A stretch of DNA of 64,000 nt, from NCBI GenBank assembly GCA_041397765.1, contig JAWKWA010000004.1:1-64000 (forward strand). Reading direction: 5' to 3'. This DNA comes from JAWKWA01 sp041397765. Its GTDB lineage: Bacteria; Pseudomonadota; Alphaproteobacteria; Rhizobiales; Hyphomicrobiaceae. Position 1 is the first letter of the stretch. The number at the start of each line of letters is the position of its first letter. Below the pieces are notes generated by a model, which saw only the letters and a list, made by a program, of their open reading frames with translations, was not told the DNA's origin and made no database searches. The position numbers and the translations under genes are program-made. Below, in pieces: positions 27,101 through 37,481 of the stretch.

Positions 27101-27545
27101 GTTCTCAACCTCGGATCTTTCGCCCCGATCAGCCACGGACACGCGACCTTGCCAGAACAATTGCAGCATAACTCGCGATGACGGCCGATATCGACCACCA
27201 CTTGCCGATAACGATGAAGTTTCGGGGCGTCGTTTGTCGCCGCACCGCGCGGCGAATGCTTGGATAACGCTCGCTACGACAGATCGGATCATTCGCCCGC
27301 ATGGCGGGTGCAGAGCCTCACACGAACGTGATCTTGCGGGCGGGATGAAATTCAGAATGGATCGGGGCGAACCATGCTCCCGCACTCACGGGGCCGATAG
27401 CGGCCCGGCGGAGGAAAATCCGCCGAAGCGAGCGTGGAGCTCCGATCTGACGACATGGTTACGAGAAGGCGCATCACAGGATCAGTGCGGAGATGGCGGC
27501 AGGCGGAGAGCGCGGCGAGGGGACGCCCGGTGTCGCCGCGTCCCT
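27101..27545. other. Intergenic region between fasciclin gene and ABC permease
   Basis: About 445 bp, slightly less GC-rich in 27.1-27.3 kb, holding the promoter side of the fasciclin gene. An inverted pair GCGGCGA (27510s) with TCGCCGC lies just after the permease stop. No gene is seen. Confidence 0.4.
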
Positions 27546-28303
27546 TCAGCTCTTCAGGCGGTAGCCGGTCCTGAAGATGATCCACACGATGAAGAGGCAC
27601 AGCGCCAGGAAGCCGAAAATCATGGCGAGGCTGAGCTCGATCGGCACGTCGCCGAGCCCGTAGAAGCTCCAGCGGAAGCCGCTCACCAGATAGACGACCG
27701 GATTGACGAGGCTGGCAGCCCGCCAGAACGGCGGCAGCACGTCGATCGAATAGAAGGTGCCGCCAAGAAAGGTCAGCGGCGTGATGATGAGCATCGGCAC
27801 CACCTGCAGCCGCTCGAAGCCGTCCGCCCAGATGCCGATGATGAAGCCGAGCAGGCTGAAGGTCAGCGCCGTCAGCACCAGGAAGCCGATCATGGCGAAG
27901 GGGTGCTCGATCCGCACCGGCACGAAGAGCGAGGCCGTCGCCAGGATGACGAGGCCGATGATGACCGACTTGGTCGCGGCCGCCCCGACATAGCCGATGA
28001 CCACCTCGAGGAACGAGACCGGCGCCGAGAGGATCTCGTAGATCGTGCCGATGAAGCGCGGGAAATAGATGCCGAAGGAGGCGTTCGAGACGCTCTCCGT
28101 CAGGATCGTCAGCATCATCAGGCCCGGCAGGATGAAGGCCCCATAGGAGACGCCGCCGATTTCCGGCATGGCCCGGCCGATCGCCGCGCCGAACACCACG
28201 AAATAGAGCGAGGTGGCGATGACGGGCGAGATCAGGCTCTGCCCGAGCGTGCGGCCGAAGCGCGACATCTCGAAATGATAGATGGCAAGGATGGCGCGAT
28301 AGT

Positions 28304-28307
<4 letters not shown>
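27546..28307 (-). CDS. ABC-2 type transporter permease (YadH-like)
   Basis: A 253-residue membrane protein with six helices of the ABC-2 group. The motif LIITPLTFLGGTFYSIDVLPPFWR, before the last helices, is the typical ABC-2 signature, and the YadH subgroup matches in length. It exports an unknown substrate with the ATPase encoded just upstream. Its ATG overlaps the ATPase stop (28304-28307). The gene order of ATPase then permease fits the YadGH pair. Confidence 0.85.
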
Positions 28308-29230
<923 letters not shown>

Positions 29231-29661
29231 GAAGCCTCGCTCATGCAGCGCACCGCTCCAGCGAGCCAGGATAGGCGCGCCAACCTCATGGCCCGTCGCA
29301 AAATGATGTTCCTCGCCTTGTCACATTTCCTTCGGCGAACCGGCCGCCACTTCGCCTGAACGGCGGGCGCCGCGACAGCCCGCTCAAACCTGACCGAAAG
29401 CGGCGGGAGAAGACGCGGGCCCACCCAGACGCTACGCCGGCCCAGCGAAGTTGGATCGTCCACCCAAGCCCGTGCCCGCCAGAGGCATGTGGTCGCTCGC
29501 GGGCGCTTGGCAAGCGGCGGCAGCCAGCAGAGGCGGGGGGCGCGCCATATCGCGGCCCGACCGCGGCATTCGGGCAACGCCGGGACGACGCCGGGCGTTC
29601 CCGAGCGGGGGCGCAGGAAGACCTCGGCAGTCGGGCGTCGGAGGAGGCGGCAGCCGGTGCC
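29231..29661. other. Intergenic region between ABC ATPase and M48 protease
   Basis: About 430 bp of GC-rich DNA that would hold the ABC promoter. Open frames here are Arg/Ser/Ala rich without ribosome-binding sites. I see no gene or strong repeat. Confidence 0.4.
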
Positions 29662-30732
29662 TCAGAACCAGACGCCGGGGAAGCGATAGCGTGGCCGCAT
29701 GGCGATCGGGCCGAAGCCGACGAGCGAGACCATGGGCTCCTCGGCGACCTCGATCGGCGGCAGCAGCGTGCCACGATCGACAGACCTGAGGCGCGCGATA
29801 CGGTCCTCGGTGCGGGGATGGGAGCGCAGGACCGAGGGCTGCGGGATGCGCCGGCCGCCCGGCACCAGGTCCTCCCAGAGATGGCCCTGGTAGCGCTCGA
29901 TGCGGCCGAGCGCGGAAGCGAGGCCCATGGGGTCGCCGGTGAGGGCGGCGCCGTCGAGATCGGCGTCGTACTCGCGCGTGCGGGACAGTGCGAGCTGAAG
30001 GAGGCTGCCGAGCGTCGGGGCGAGATAGAGCAGGAGGATGGGGAGCCAGGGCACCCGCGTCGCGCCGGTGAAGATCGAGGGCAGGTTGATCAGCACGAGC
30101 GCGAGGGCCGTCCAGGCCATGATCTGCGTGAAGCGCGTCATCAGATCGGCGAGCCCCATGACACGCAGGTCGTGATTGCGGATGTGGCTGATCTCATGGG
30201 CGATCACACCGGTCAGCTCGCGCAGGCTGAGCTTGCGCAGCATGCCCTCCGTCAGGGCGATGGTCGCATGGCCCGGCCGACCGACGGCGAAGGCGTTGAG
30301 CGTCGCGCTCGGCACCAGATGGATCGCAGGGGGCGCGGCGAGCCCGGCCCGCCTGGAGATCTCACCGACGATCCTCAGGATCTGAGCGCCATGGCGGGGA
30401 TCGAGCGGACGGGCCCGGTAGAGGCGCATCACCGCCTCGGGCGGCAGGCCGGGGGCGAGGAAGGCGAGCGCCGCCACCGCGGCGGCGGCGGCGATCATGC
30501 CGATCCAGCCCCACAGGAGCAGCGCGGAGACGGCGGTCAGGAAACCGATGCCGGCAACGAGGAGGTAGGTCTCGCGGGCGTTGCGCGACTGCATCCGCCG
30601 CTCGCGCAGCGCCGCCTCGCCATTGGCGTCGACGGCGACCTGCGAAGGGGTGGGTGCGCCCTGCCCGAACAGCGAGCGGGCAATGTCTCGGCGGGAGAGC
30701 GGACGGCGTCCGGGCATGGCACTCTCGCTCAT
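29662..30732 (-). CDS. M48-family zinc metalloprotease (HtpX-like)
   Basis: A 356-residue membrane protease. Two helices (about 55-95) precede the catalytic zinc motif HEISH at residues 179-183, then a further membrane region, and the third ligand Glu in SRTREYDADLDGAAL. HtpX-type proteases degrade misfolded membrane proteins. The N-terminus is longer than in E. coli HtpX and starts with a disordered, Arg-rich tail, so it is a paralogue rather than strict HtpX. The start at 30732 has a G-rich ribosome-binding site; 61 upstream in-frame residues look non-coding. Confidence 0.8.
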   Translation of the reverse strand: MSESAMPGRRPLSRRDIARSLFGQGAPTPSQVAVDANGEAALRERRMQSRNARETYLLVAGIGFLTAVSALLLWGWIGMIAAAAAVAALAFLAPGLPPEAVMRLYRARPLDPRHGAQILRIVGEISRRAGLAAPPAIHLVPSATLNAFAVGRPGHATIALTEGMLRKLSLRELTGVIAHEISHIRNHDLRVMGLADLMTRFTQIMAWTALALVLINLPSIFTGATRVPWLPILLLYLAPTLGSLLQLALSRTREYDADLDGAALTGDPMGLASALGRIERYQGHLWEDLVPGGRRIPQPSVLRSHPRTEDRIARLRSVDRGTLLPPIEVAEEPMVSLVGFGPIAMRPRYRFPGVWF

Positions 30733-30957
30733 CGGCGTCCCCCCCTCGAGCCTCGATCGCAGCCGTTGCGACCGATGCCGGCCGCAACATCTTCGCTCGC
30801 CGGACTCATCGCAAAAGACGCGAAGCCCGGACGATACGCGAATGAAGCCGAAATCTGTCAGAACGATGGACGGCCGGCGAGATGCACAAGCATGCGGACG
30901 CCAGGATTGCTCCAATCGCAGTTAATCCCGCTGCGGATCATCGAGCGCACGCCCCGG

Positions 30958-32913
30958 TCAGACCTTCAGCTCGGGCAGATCACGGAACAAGTCGAGCGCC
31001 TCGGGATTGGCGAGCGCCTCCTTGTTCTTGACGGTGCGGCCGTGGATCACGTCGCGCACGGCGAGCTCGGTGATCTTGCCCGATTTGGTGCGCGGAATAT
31101 CGGCGACCGCAAGGATGCGGGCGGGAACGTGGCGCGGCGTCGTGCCGGCGCGGATGCGCGCCTTGATGCGGTCGACGAGCGCCTCGTCGAGCACATGGCC
31201 GGGTCGCATCACCACGAACAGCACGACGCGGACATCGCCTCCGACATCCTGGCCGACGACGATGCTCTCCTGGATCTCGGGCAGGCTCTCGACCTGACGG
31301 TAGATCTCGGCAGTGCCGATCCTGACGCCGCCGGGATTGAGCGTCGCGTCCGAGCGGCCGTGAATGATCACGCCGCCATGCGCGGTCCATTCGGCGAAGT
31401 CGCCGTGATGCCAGATGTTGGGGAAGCGGGCGAAATAGGCGTTGTGATATTTCTGGCCGTCCGGATCGTTCCAGAAGGCGATGGGCATGGAGGGAAACGG
31501 CCTCGTGCAGACGAGCTCGCCCTTGCCGGCGGCGAGATGGTGGCCGTCCTCGTCGACCACGTCGACCGCCATGCCGAGGCCCGGCCCCTGGATCTCGCCG
31601 GCATAGACCGCGCGGTCAGGCACGCCGAGCACGAAGCAGCCGCAGATGTCGGTGCCGCCGGATATCGAGGCGAGATGCACGTCGCGCCGGATGGCGTCGT
31701 AGACGAAGGCGAAGCCCTCGGGCACGAGCGGCGAGCCGGTCGAGAGGATCATGCGCACGGTGTCGAGCCGGTGGGTGTCGATCGGGCGGAGCCCGCTCTT
31801 CCTCAAGGCGTCGATGAACTTCGCCGAGGTGCCGAGATGGGTGACGCCCTCGCGGTCGGCGAGGTCGAAGAGCACATTGCCCGAGGGGTAGAACGGCGAG
31901 CCGTCATAGAGCACCAGCGTCGCCCCCGAGGCGAGGCCCGAGACCAGCCAGTTCCACATCATCCAGCCGAGCGTCGTGAAGTAGAACAGCCGGTCGCCGG
32001 GCTTCAGCTCGCAATTGATCCGCTGCTCGGAGAGATGCTTCAGCAGCGTGCCACCGGCCGAATGGACGATACATTTCGGGATGCCGGTCGTGCCCGAGGA
32101 GAAGAGGATGTAGAGCGGGTGGTCGAAGGGCAGCTTCAGGAAGAGTGGCCGGCGATGCGGCGAGGCGGGATCGAAACCGCGCCAGGCCTCGGCCTTCGGC
32201 ACGGCGGCGGCCACGTCGTCGGCCTCGCCGAGATAGGAGACGATCAGCACGCGCTTCAGCGAGGGCAGACTGTCGACGATCTCCTTCAGCTTGTCGGCGA
32301 TGCGGATGACCCGGCCGTTGTAGTGATAGCCATCGACGGCGACGAGCACCGTCGGCTCGATCTGGCCGAAGCGGTCGAGGACGCCCGGCGCTCCGAAATC
32401 GGGCGAGCAGGACGACCAGATGGCGCCCGATGCGGCCGCCCCGAGGAGCGCGGCGACGCCCTCGGGCATGTTGGGCAGGATGGCGGCGACCCGGTCGCCC
32501 GGCATCACGCCGGCGGCGCGGAAGGCCTCCTGGAAGGCGGCCGCCTCGCGGTTGAGGTCGGACCAGCTCATGCGGCGGGCGACCTTGTCCTCGCCCTGAA
32601 AGACGATGGCGACGGTATCGTCGTTCCTGACCAGAAGATTCTCGGCGTAGTTCAGCCGCGCGCCTGGAAAGAAGCGGGCACCCGGCATGCGGTCGCCGGC
32701 CTCCAGATGGGGGGCGGGGCCCTTGTCGCCGCGGACCCCGTGCACGTCCCAGGCGAGGCTCCAGAACCGGCCGGGCTCCTCGACGGAGTAGCGGTGAACG
32801 CTCGCATAGTCGGCGAACTCGCGGCCGCTCGCCTGCGAGAGCGCGGCGGCCAGCCGTCCGAGATTGCCACGCGCGGCCGCACCCGGCTCGGGGCGCCAGA
32901 GGGGGTCTGTCAT
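30958..32913 (-). CDS. Acetoacetyl-CoA synthetase
   Basis: A 651-residue AMP-forming ligase that activates acetoacetate to acetoacetyl-CoA. The P-loop-like motif LFSSGTTGIPKCIVHSAGG is characteristic, and the long N-terminal region (RPGARFFPGARLNYAENLL-type) fits acetoacetyl-CoA synthetase rather than acetyl-CoA synthetase. ISGGTDICGCF and the C-terminal acetylatable KSGKITELAVRD are present. It allows growth on ketone bodies or recycling of polyhydroxybutyrate. The start at 32913 has GAGGAAG upstream. Confidence 0.9.
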   Translation of the reverse strand: MTDPLWRPEPGAAARGNLGRLAAALSQASGREFADYASVHRYSVEEPGRFWSLAWDVHGVRGDKGPAPHLEAGDRMPGARFFPGARLNYAENLLVRNDDTVAIVFQGEDKVARRMSWSDLNREAAAFQEAFRAAGVMPGDRVAAILPNMPEGVAALLGAAASGAIWSSCSPDFGAPGVLDRFGQIEPTVLVAVDGYHYNGRVIRIADKLKEIVDSLPSLKRVLIVSYLGEADDVAAAVPKAEAWRGFDPASPHRRPLFLKLPFDHPLYILFSSGTTGIPKCIVHSAGGTLLKHLSEQRINCELKPGDRLFYFTTLGWMMWNWLVSGLASGATLVLYDGSPFYPSGNVLFDLADREGVTHLGTSAKFIDALRKSGLRPIDTHRLDTVRMILSTGSPLVPEGFAFVYDAIRRDVHLASISGGTDICGCFVLGVPDRAVYAGEIQGPGLGMAVDVVDEDGHHLAAGKGELVCTRPFPSMPIAFWNDPDGQKYHNAYFARFPNIWHHGDFAEWTAHGGVIIHGRSDATLNPGGVRIGTAEIYRQVESLPEIQESIVVGQDVGGDVRVVLFVVMRPGHVLDEALVDRIKARIRAGTTPRHVPARILAVADIPRTKSGKITELAVRDVIHGRTVKNKEALANPEALDLFRDLPELKV

Positions 32914-33522
32914 GCTCGCTTCCTCAAAGTCAGTCCGGGCGGCGGCGGGAAAGAGAAACCGGACCCGCGCGGCAGGTCGTGTCCCCTTCACTAGATCATG
33001 TTCGACCCGGATGGAATTGGATCGATCGGGCCGGCGAGCGCCATGGAGGCGTGTCATGCCCTTGTCGGGTTCGGCCCGCGCGCAGGCCGGCCAAAGCCGC
33101 TGGCGCCGAGACATCGGTCCGCCAGGCATCGAGGGGGCGCGATCCTCGCTTAAGGATTGATCCCTGTCATTCCCCGGTCGGAGAAGGACGCCAGAATGCA
33201 GCTTCCGAAAATCGCCGATTGAAGAAAATCCGTGCGGCACGGTCTGGCCCGGCTCGTTCGTCCACGCCAGTCTCCATGAGGGATTCACCTGGTCGCATAC
33301 TGAGTATATTGGGCTTGCGACCGGGATGCTTTCGTTGCATGAACGAGAGCCCAACATTTGCGGGGGTTGATTCGTTCAACAACGCAAGTGCTTCGGATGG
33401 GAATCGTGCCGGCTGGGCATGATCGCCCAGGTTGTCCGCGTTTCGTGCCCTCCCGTATCTGCGTCGCTTCGAGCCGGATCCCAGATGCCGATCGTCTTCC
33501 TCAATCCGCCAGGGCGGCCGCA
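32914..33522. other. Intergenic region between acetoacetyl-CoA synthetase and AsmA-like gene
   Basis: About 600 bp between two divergent genes, so it carries promoters for both. It contains copy B of the 36-bp repeat (32992-33027) and an isolated repeat core, CCAACATTTGC (33351-33361), matching the palindromic family. Its 33.2-33.4 kb part is less GC-rich. No gene is seen. Confidence 0.5.
32992..33027 (+). repeat. Dispersed 36-bp intergenic repeat, copy B
   Basis: TAGATCATGTTCGACCCGG to GGATCGATC matches the minus-strand copy at 23880-23915 in 29 of 36 positions. Related intergenic elements with an AGCATGTTCGA-like core are, as I recall, common in alphaproteobacterial genomes. Confidence 0.6.
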
Positions 33523-35379
33523 ATGAGGCGCCGTCGCGCCAAGAAGGTCGCAGGAGCCGCCGGCCCTGATGGCCGGGGTCGGGGCCGGATGCGCGCCCTG
33601 TCGATGACCGTAGTGCTCGCCATCGTTGCGGCAGGCGCGATCGCGCTGGCGACCGGACGGCTCGAACGGGTGGAAATCCGCTCGGCGCGGGAGATCCTGG
33701 CGCCACTGACCGGCGTCGCCGACGGCATCGAGATCAACGGGCCGATCCGCCTCAGCGATCATCCGAGGATCGAGGTGGTGTCGGGACGGCTACGTTTCGC
33801 CACGCCCGCCGAGAGCCTCATCGGCCCCGCCAACGCCGCCGACACGCCCGATCCGCTGCCCGAGCTCGAGCTCGTCTCGCCACGCTTCGTGATGGTGCCC
33901 GAGACGGCCTCCGGCGCCGCCGGATCGTCTCCAGTACGCGATGGCCACACGTCGGCCTGGACCGAACGGCTGCTCGGCGAGGCTCTCGCCGGGCTCGGCT
34001 ATCGCTCGCTGAGGGTGCGCGACGGAACCGTGCTGATGCAGGGCGCGATTGGCCGCGACGTGGAGCTTTCCGGCCTCAACGGCGACTTCACCATCATGCC
34101 CGGACGCGACCGGGCGATCGGGACAGGCGCCTTCGCCATGCTCGGCGAGACGGTGAGGTTCGACATCGGCTTCGGCCTCGGCGGGCGCGGCGTGCCGGAT
34201 GCGCGGGGCCACCGGCCGGTCCGCTTCACCCTCGCCAGCGATCTCTTCAATGCCACCTATGACGGCGATGCCGGCTATCGGGACGGCCTCAGCCAGGAAG
34301 GCCGGCTGCGCCTCGGCATCACCGATTTCCATGGGCTTGCGGCCCGGCTCGGCATTCCCGTGCCGCGCGAGCGCGGCTGGACGGCGATCGCGGCGGAAGG
34401 ACAGCTCTCCGTGCAGGGCGGCAAGCTCGCGATCAGCGGCGCCAAGCTGCGGATCGACAATGACGAGGCGGACGGCTCGCTCTCCTTCGACCTGACGCAT
34501 GAGCGGCCGATGCTCGACGGCACGCTCGACTTCCGCTCGCTCGGGGTGCTGTCGGAGGCACCCTGGACGCCGATGGACGCGCTGGCCGCGGCATCGCTCG
34601 ACGTCGGGCGCTCGCTCGGCCTGACGTCCGAGGAGACCTTGGCCGGCCCGCTCGCCTTCCTCGATCGCTTCGATGCCGATCTGCGGATCTCGGCCACCTC
34701 GCTGCGGCTCGGGCCCATCGAGACCGGACGGACGGCCGCCTCGATCTCGGTCCGTGCGGGCCGGGTCAGCGGCGAGATCGCCGAGCTGGCACTTTGCGGC
34801 GGCACCGCCGTCGGGCGGTTCGGGGTGGATGCGAGCCTGCCGATCCCGAAAGTGTCGGCCGCGGGCTCTGCCAGCGAGGTGTCGCTCGACGAATGCCTCG
34901 GCTCGCTGATCGGTGCTGCGGTGCTGACCGGCAGCGGCGACATCGCCTTCGACCTCTCGGGCAGCGGCGCACAGATCGACGCGGTGTTGCGGACGCTCGC
35001 GGGAACGGCAGACCTGACGCTCGCGGGGCGCGGGCGCCTCTCTGGGGGACCGGCGCGGGCGCTCGCCCTCGCCTTCGGCGTCCAGGGAGAGACCTCCGGA
35101 GCGGTGCACCCGATCGATCTGGAGGGGTTGAAGGCCCGGCTCTCCTTCGCGGGCGGGCGGATGCTGCTGGACGACGTCGCCATCGGCGGCGCGGGTCAGG
35201 CAGTCGAGGTCGCCGGCAGTGCCTCGCTCGACGGCAAGGCGATACGGCTTTCGATCCGCACCGACGGCGCGACCGACCGGACCGGCTCCGAGGGCGCGGC
35301 CGGGCGGGTGATCGGGGGAAGCTGGGCAGCGCCTCAGATGCTCGAGCCCGGCGGGCGCGCCAGCGCGACGTCCGACTGA
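33523..35379 (+). CDS. AsmA-family protein
   Basis: A 618-residue protein with one N-terminal membrane helix (MTVVLAIVAAGAIALATG, residues about 27-44) followed by a beta-rich body, which is the AsmA/TamB-like layout. Many repeats of the type LxISGAxLxIDxxxAxGSLSFDL appear, and near the C-terminus the AsmA_2 pattern GSGDIAFDLSGSG... LAGRGRLSGGPARALAL is seen. AsmA proteins work at the inner membrane and periplasm in lipid transport to the outer membrane. The basic N-terminus (RRRRAKK) supports a cytoplasmic tip. ATG at 33523 chosen; no good upstream start. Confidence 0.75.
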   Translation: MRRRRAKKVAGAAGPDGRGRGRMRALSMTVVLAIVAAGAIALATGRLERVEIRSAREILAPLTGVADGIEINGPIRLSDHPRIEVVSGRLRFATPAESLIGPANAADTPDPLPELELVSPRFVMVPETASGAAGSSPVRDGHTSAWTERLLGEALAGLGYRSLRVRDGTVLMQGAIGRDVELSGLNGDFTIMPGRDRAIGTGAFAMLGETVRFDIGFGLGGRGVPDARGHRPVRFTLASDLFNATYDGDAGYRDGLSQEGRLRLGITDFHGLAARLGIPVPRERGWTAIAAEGQLSVQGGKLAISGAKLRIDNDEADGSLSFDLTHERPMLDGTLDFRSLGVLSEAPWTPMDALAAASLDVGRSLGLTSEETLAGPLAFLDRFDADLRISATSLRLGPIETGRTAASISVRAGRVSGEIAELALCGGTAVGRFGVDASLPIPKVSAAGSASEVSLDECLGSLIGAAVLTGSGDIAFDLSGSGAQIDAVLRTLAGTADLTLAGRGRLSGGPARALALAFGVQGETSGAVHPIDLEGLKARLSFAGGRMLLDDVAIGGAGQAVEVAGSASLDGKAIRLSIRTDGATDRTGSEGAAGRVIGGSWAAPQMLEPGGRASATSD

Positions 35380-35546
35380 GCATCCGGTTGCATCGGCTTT
35401 CCAGCTCATCTAAACGCCAGGGGCTCCTTCGAGGCGACGCGACCCGTCGCCCCCCTAGGAGGTGCCGAGGCCGGCATGCGACCTCGCCCCGTTGCCGCCA
35501 TCTCTCAGCGCCACCATCGGCACCGGACAACGAAGGATCGAGCCCC

Positions 35547-37451
35547 ATGCGCCGACAGGTCACGCCCGTAGCCCTTGCCCTCCTCGCGCTCCTCGCCCTG
35601 CCGCCGGCATCGCACCTCGCCGCGGAAGAGGCCACGGCTCCGGCGACGGCAAGCTCGGCCACCAGCGGGTCGGGCGGATCGACCACAGCCGACGACAGCG
35701 CCGCCGGCGCGGCGAGTGGCGCCAGCGGCACGACCGACGGCGCGACGACTGGGGAATCGGCCGCGAGTTCGGGCGAGGCCGCCGGCGAGGTCACGAGCTC
35801 GGGCGCGACGGGGGGCGAGGCGGCCGCCCCCACCGTCAGCACCTCGACGACGCCGGCCACCGATGCCTCCGGCGATGCAAGCAAAGGGGCGAGCGATAGC
35901 GCCGGCAGCAGCAGCACGGCCGCATCCGGAACGACAGGCTCGGACGCGACGGCGGGCGGCGAGGCGGCCGTGACGACGACAGGGACGGGCACGGCCGAAA
36001 CCGGCGCGACCGAGACCGGCGGGACCAGCGCGAGCGGGACAAGCACAGGGGCTACCGGCACGGCCGCGGGCAGCACGGGCGCGGACAGCACGGGCGCAAC
36101 GAACGGCGACGCTGCCGGCTCCAGCGCTGCCGGCAGCGGAGCGGCCGCCACGACCGGGGATGCCGCCGCGAGTGACGCGACGACATCGGCGACAGGGGGA
36201 GCCACCGCGGCGACCGCCGGCAGCAGCTCGACCGACACGGACACTTCCGACACCGGCTCGACCGACGCTGCGACGAGCGGCTCGAGCGCGACCGCACCGG
36301 CCACGGCATCCACGACATCGACCGGCTCGGATTCCGCCGGCGCCACCGCACCGGAGACGGCCGAGGCGACCGCCACGGCCGATCCCTATCCCCACTCGAA
36401 GGCCGAGCGCCTGAGCGTCGCGACCTGGGGCGGAGCATTCGGCGAAGCCCAGCGCCTCGCCGTGCTCGATCCCTTCACTGCCGCCTCGGGGATCGCCGTC
36501 GACGTCACCGAGCACGGCGCCGCCCCCATGGTCGCATCCGGCGCCGAGCAGGGCTTCGATGTCGCCGACCTGCCCGCGGGCGTGGCGGCGAAGGCCTGTG
36601 CCGACGGCCTGCTCTTGCCGATCGACCGCTCGGCGCTCGATGCGGCTGCGGGCGATGTCGCCGTCGGCGATTTCCTGCCGGGCGCCATCGACACCTGCTC
36701 GGTGGCGAGCGTCGCCTGGTCGTCGGTCGTCGTCGTCGATCCCGGCCAGTTCAAGAAGGACGCACCCAAGAGCCTCGCCGACCTGTTCGACACCAAGCGG
36801 TTCCCCGGCAAGCGGGCCTTCCCCAAGGGGCCGCGCTATGTCCTCGAGATGGCGCTGATGGCCGACGGCGTGCCCGCCGCCGAGGTCTATCAGACGCTCG
36901 CGACCGCCGCCGGCGAGGCGCGCGCCCTCGCAAAGCTCGATGCGATCCGCGACAGCATCGTCTGGTGGTCGGCACCGGACGAGCCGTTGAAGCTCATCGC
37001 CGACCAGACGGTCGTCGCCGCGGTCGCCTTCAACGGCCGCGCCTTCGTCGAGATCGCCGGCGGGTTGAAGCCCTATCAGGTGATCTGGGACGGCCAGATC
37101 TACGATCTCGACGTGTGGGCGATCGCACGCAGCACGCGGCACCGGGAGGATGCGCTGAAGTTCGTCGCGACTGCGACGCGGCCCGACAGTCTCGCCGCCC
37201 TCGCGCGCTGGTTCCCCTATGGTCCGATGCGCCGGTCGGCCGTGGCGATGGTCGGAGCGCATGCCACGCTCGGCATCGAGATGGCGCCCTATCTGCCGAC
37301 CACGGACGTCAATTTCGCGACGGCGCTGAGGCTCGACGAAGCATTCTGGGCGAGCCACGAGGCGGCGCTGGCCAAGCGGCTCGACGACTGGCGAGCGGGC
37401 GCGGCGGCAAGCGGCGGCAGCGGCGAGGCCGGCTCGGGCAATTCCGGCTGA
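35547..37451 (+). CDS. Extracellular solute-binding protein with a very long low-complexity linker
   Basis: A 634-residue exported protein. A signal peptide (residues 1-26, ...LLALPPASHLAA) is followed by about 250 residues made almost only of Ser, Thr, Gly, Ala, Asp and Glu (27-279, bases 35625-36383). From residue 280 a PotD-like binding domain begins (RLSVATWGGAFGEAQRLAVLDPF) and ends in a Gly/Ser tail. PotD relatives bind spermidine or putrescine for ABC uptake; no permease or ATPase for it is in the window. The start at 35547 has AAGGA upstream. The linker is far longer than in any typical binding protein. Confidence 0.75.
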   Translation: MRRQVTPVALALLALLALPPASHLAAEEATAPATASSATSGSGGSTTADDSAAGAASGASGTTDGATTGESAASSGEAAGEVTSSGATGGEAAAPTVSTSTTPATDASGDASKGASDSAGSSSTAASGTTGSDATAGGEAAVTTTGTGTAETGATETGGTSASGTSTGATGTAAGSTGADSTGATNGDAAGSSAAGSGAAATTGDAAASDATTSATGGATAATAGSSSTDTDTSDTGSTDAATSGSSATAPATASTTSTGSDSAGATAPETAEATATADPYPHSKAERLSVATWGGAFGEAQRLAVLDPFTAASGIAVDVTEHGAAPMVASGAEQGFDVADLPAGVAAKACADGLLLPIDRSALDAAAGDVAVGDFLPGAIDTCSVASVAWSSVVVVDPGQFKKDAPKSLADLFDTKRFPGKRAFPKGPRYVLEMALMADGVPAAEVYQTLATAAGEARALAKLDAIRDSIVWWSAPDEPLKLIADQTVVAAVAFNGRAFVEIAGGLKPYQVIWDGQIYDLDVWAIARSTRHREDALKFVATATRPDSLAALARWFPYGPMRRSAVAMVGAHATLGIEMAPYLPTTDVNFATALRLDEAFWASHEAALAKRLDDWRAGAAASGGSGEAGSGNSG

Positions 37452-37481
37452 CGATCGGGAGACCGGCGCGGCGGCGGCCGC

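Noticed and set aside
29818..32994. A very long open frame on the plus strand opposite the protease and acetoacetyl-CoA synthetase genes
   Set aside because: It has no family motifs, is Arg/Gly/Asp biased and mirrors the codon pattern of the real genes on the other strand; typical of GC-rich DNA.
33300..33375. Possible fourth full copy of the palindromic repeat
   Set aside because: Contains the core CCAACATTTGC but no clear matching inverted arm or CTAG ends; reported only as a lone core.
35433..35451. Small hairpin GGCGAC/GTCGCC after the AsmA-like gene
   Set aside because: Six-bp arms and no T-run; too weak to call a terminator.
36000..36380. Simple-sequence stretch as a possible CRISPR or tandem repeat array
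   Set aside because: Reads as one open frame coding a low-complexity linker; no regular repeat length.
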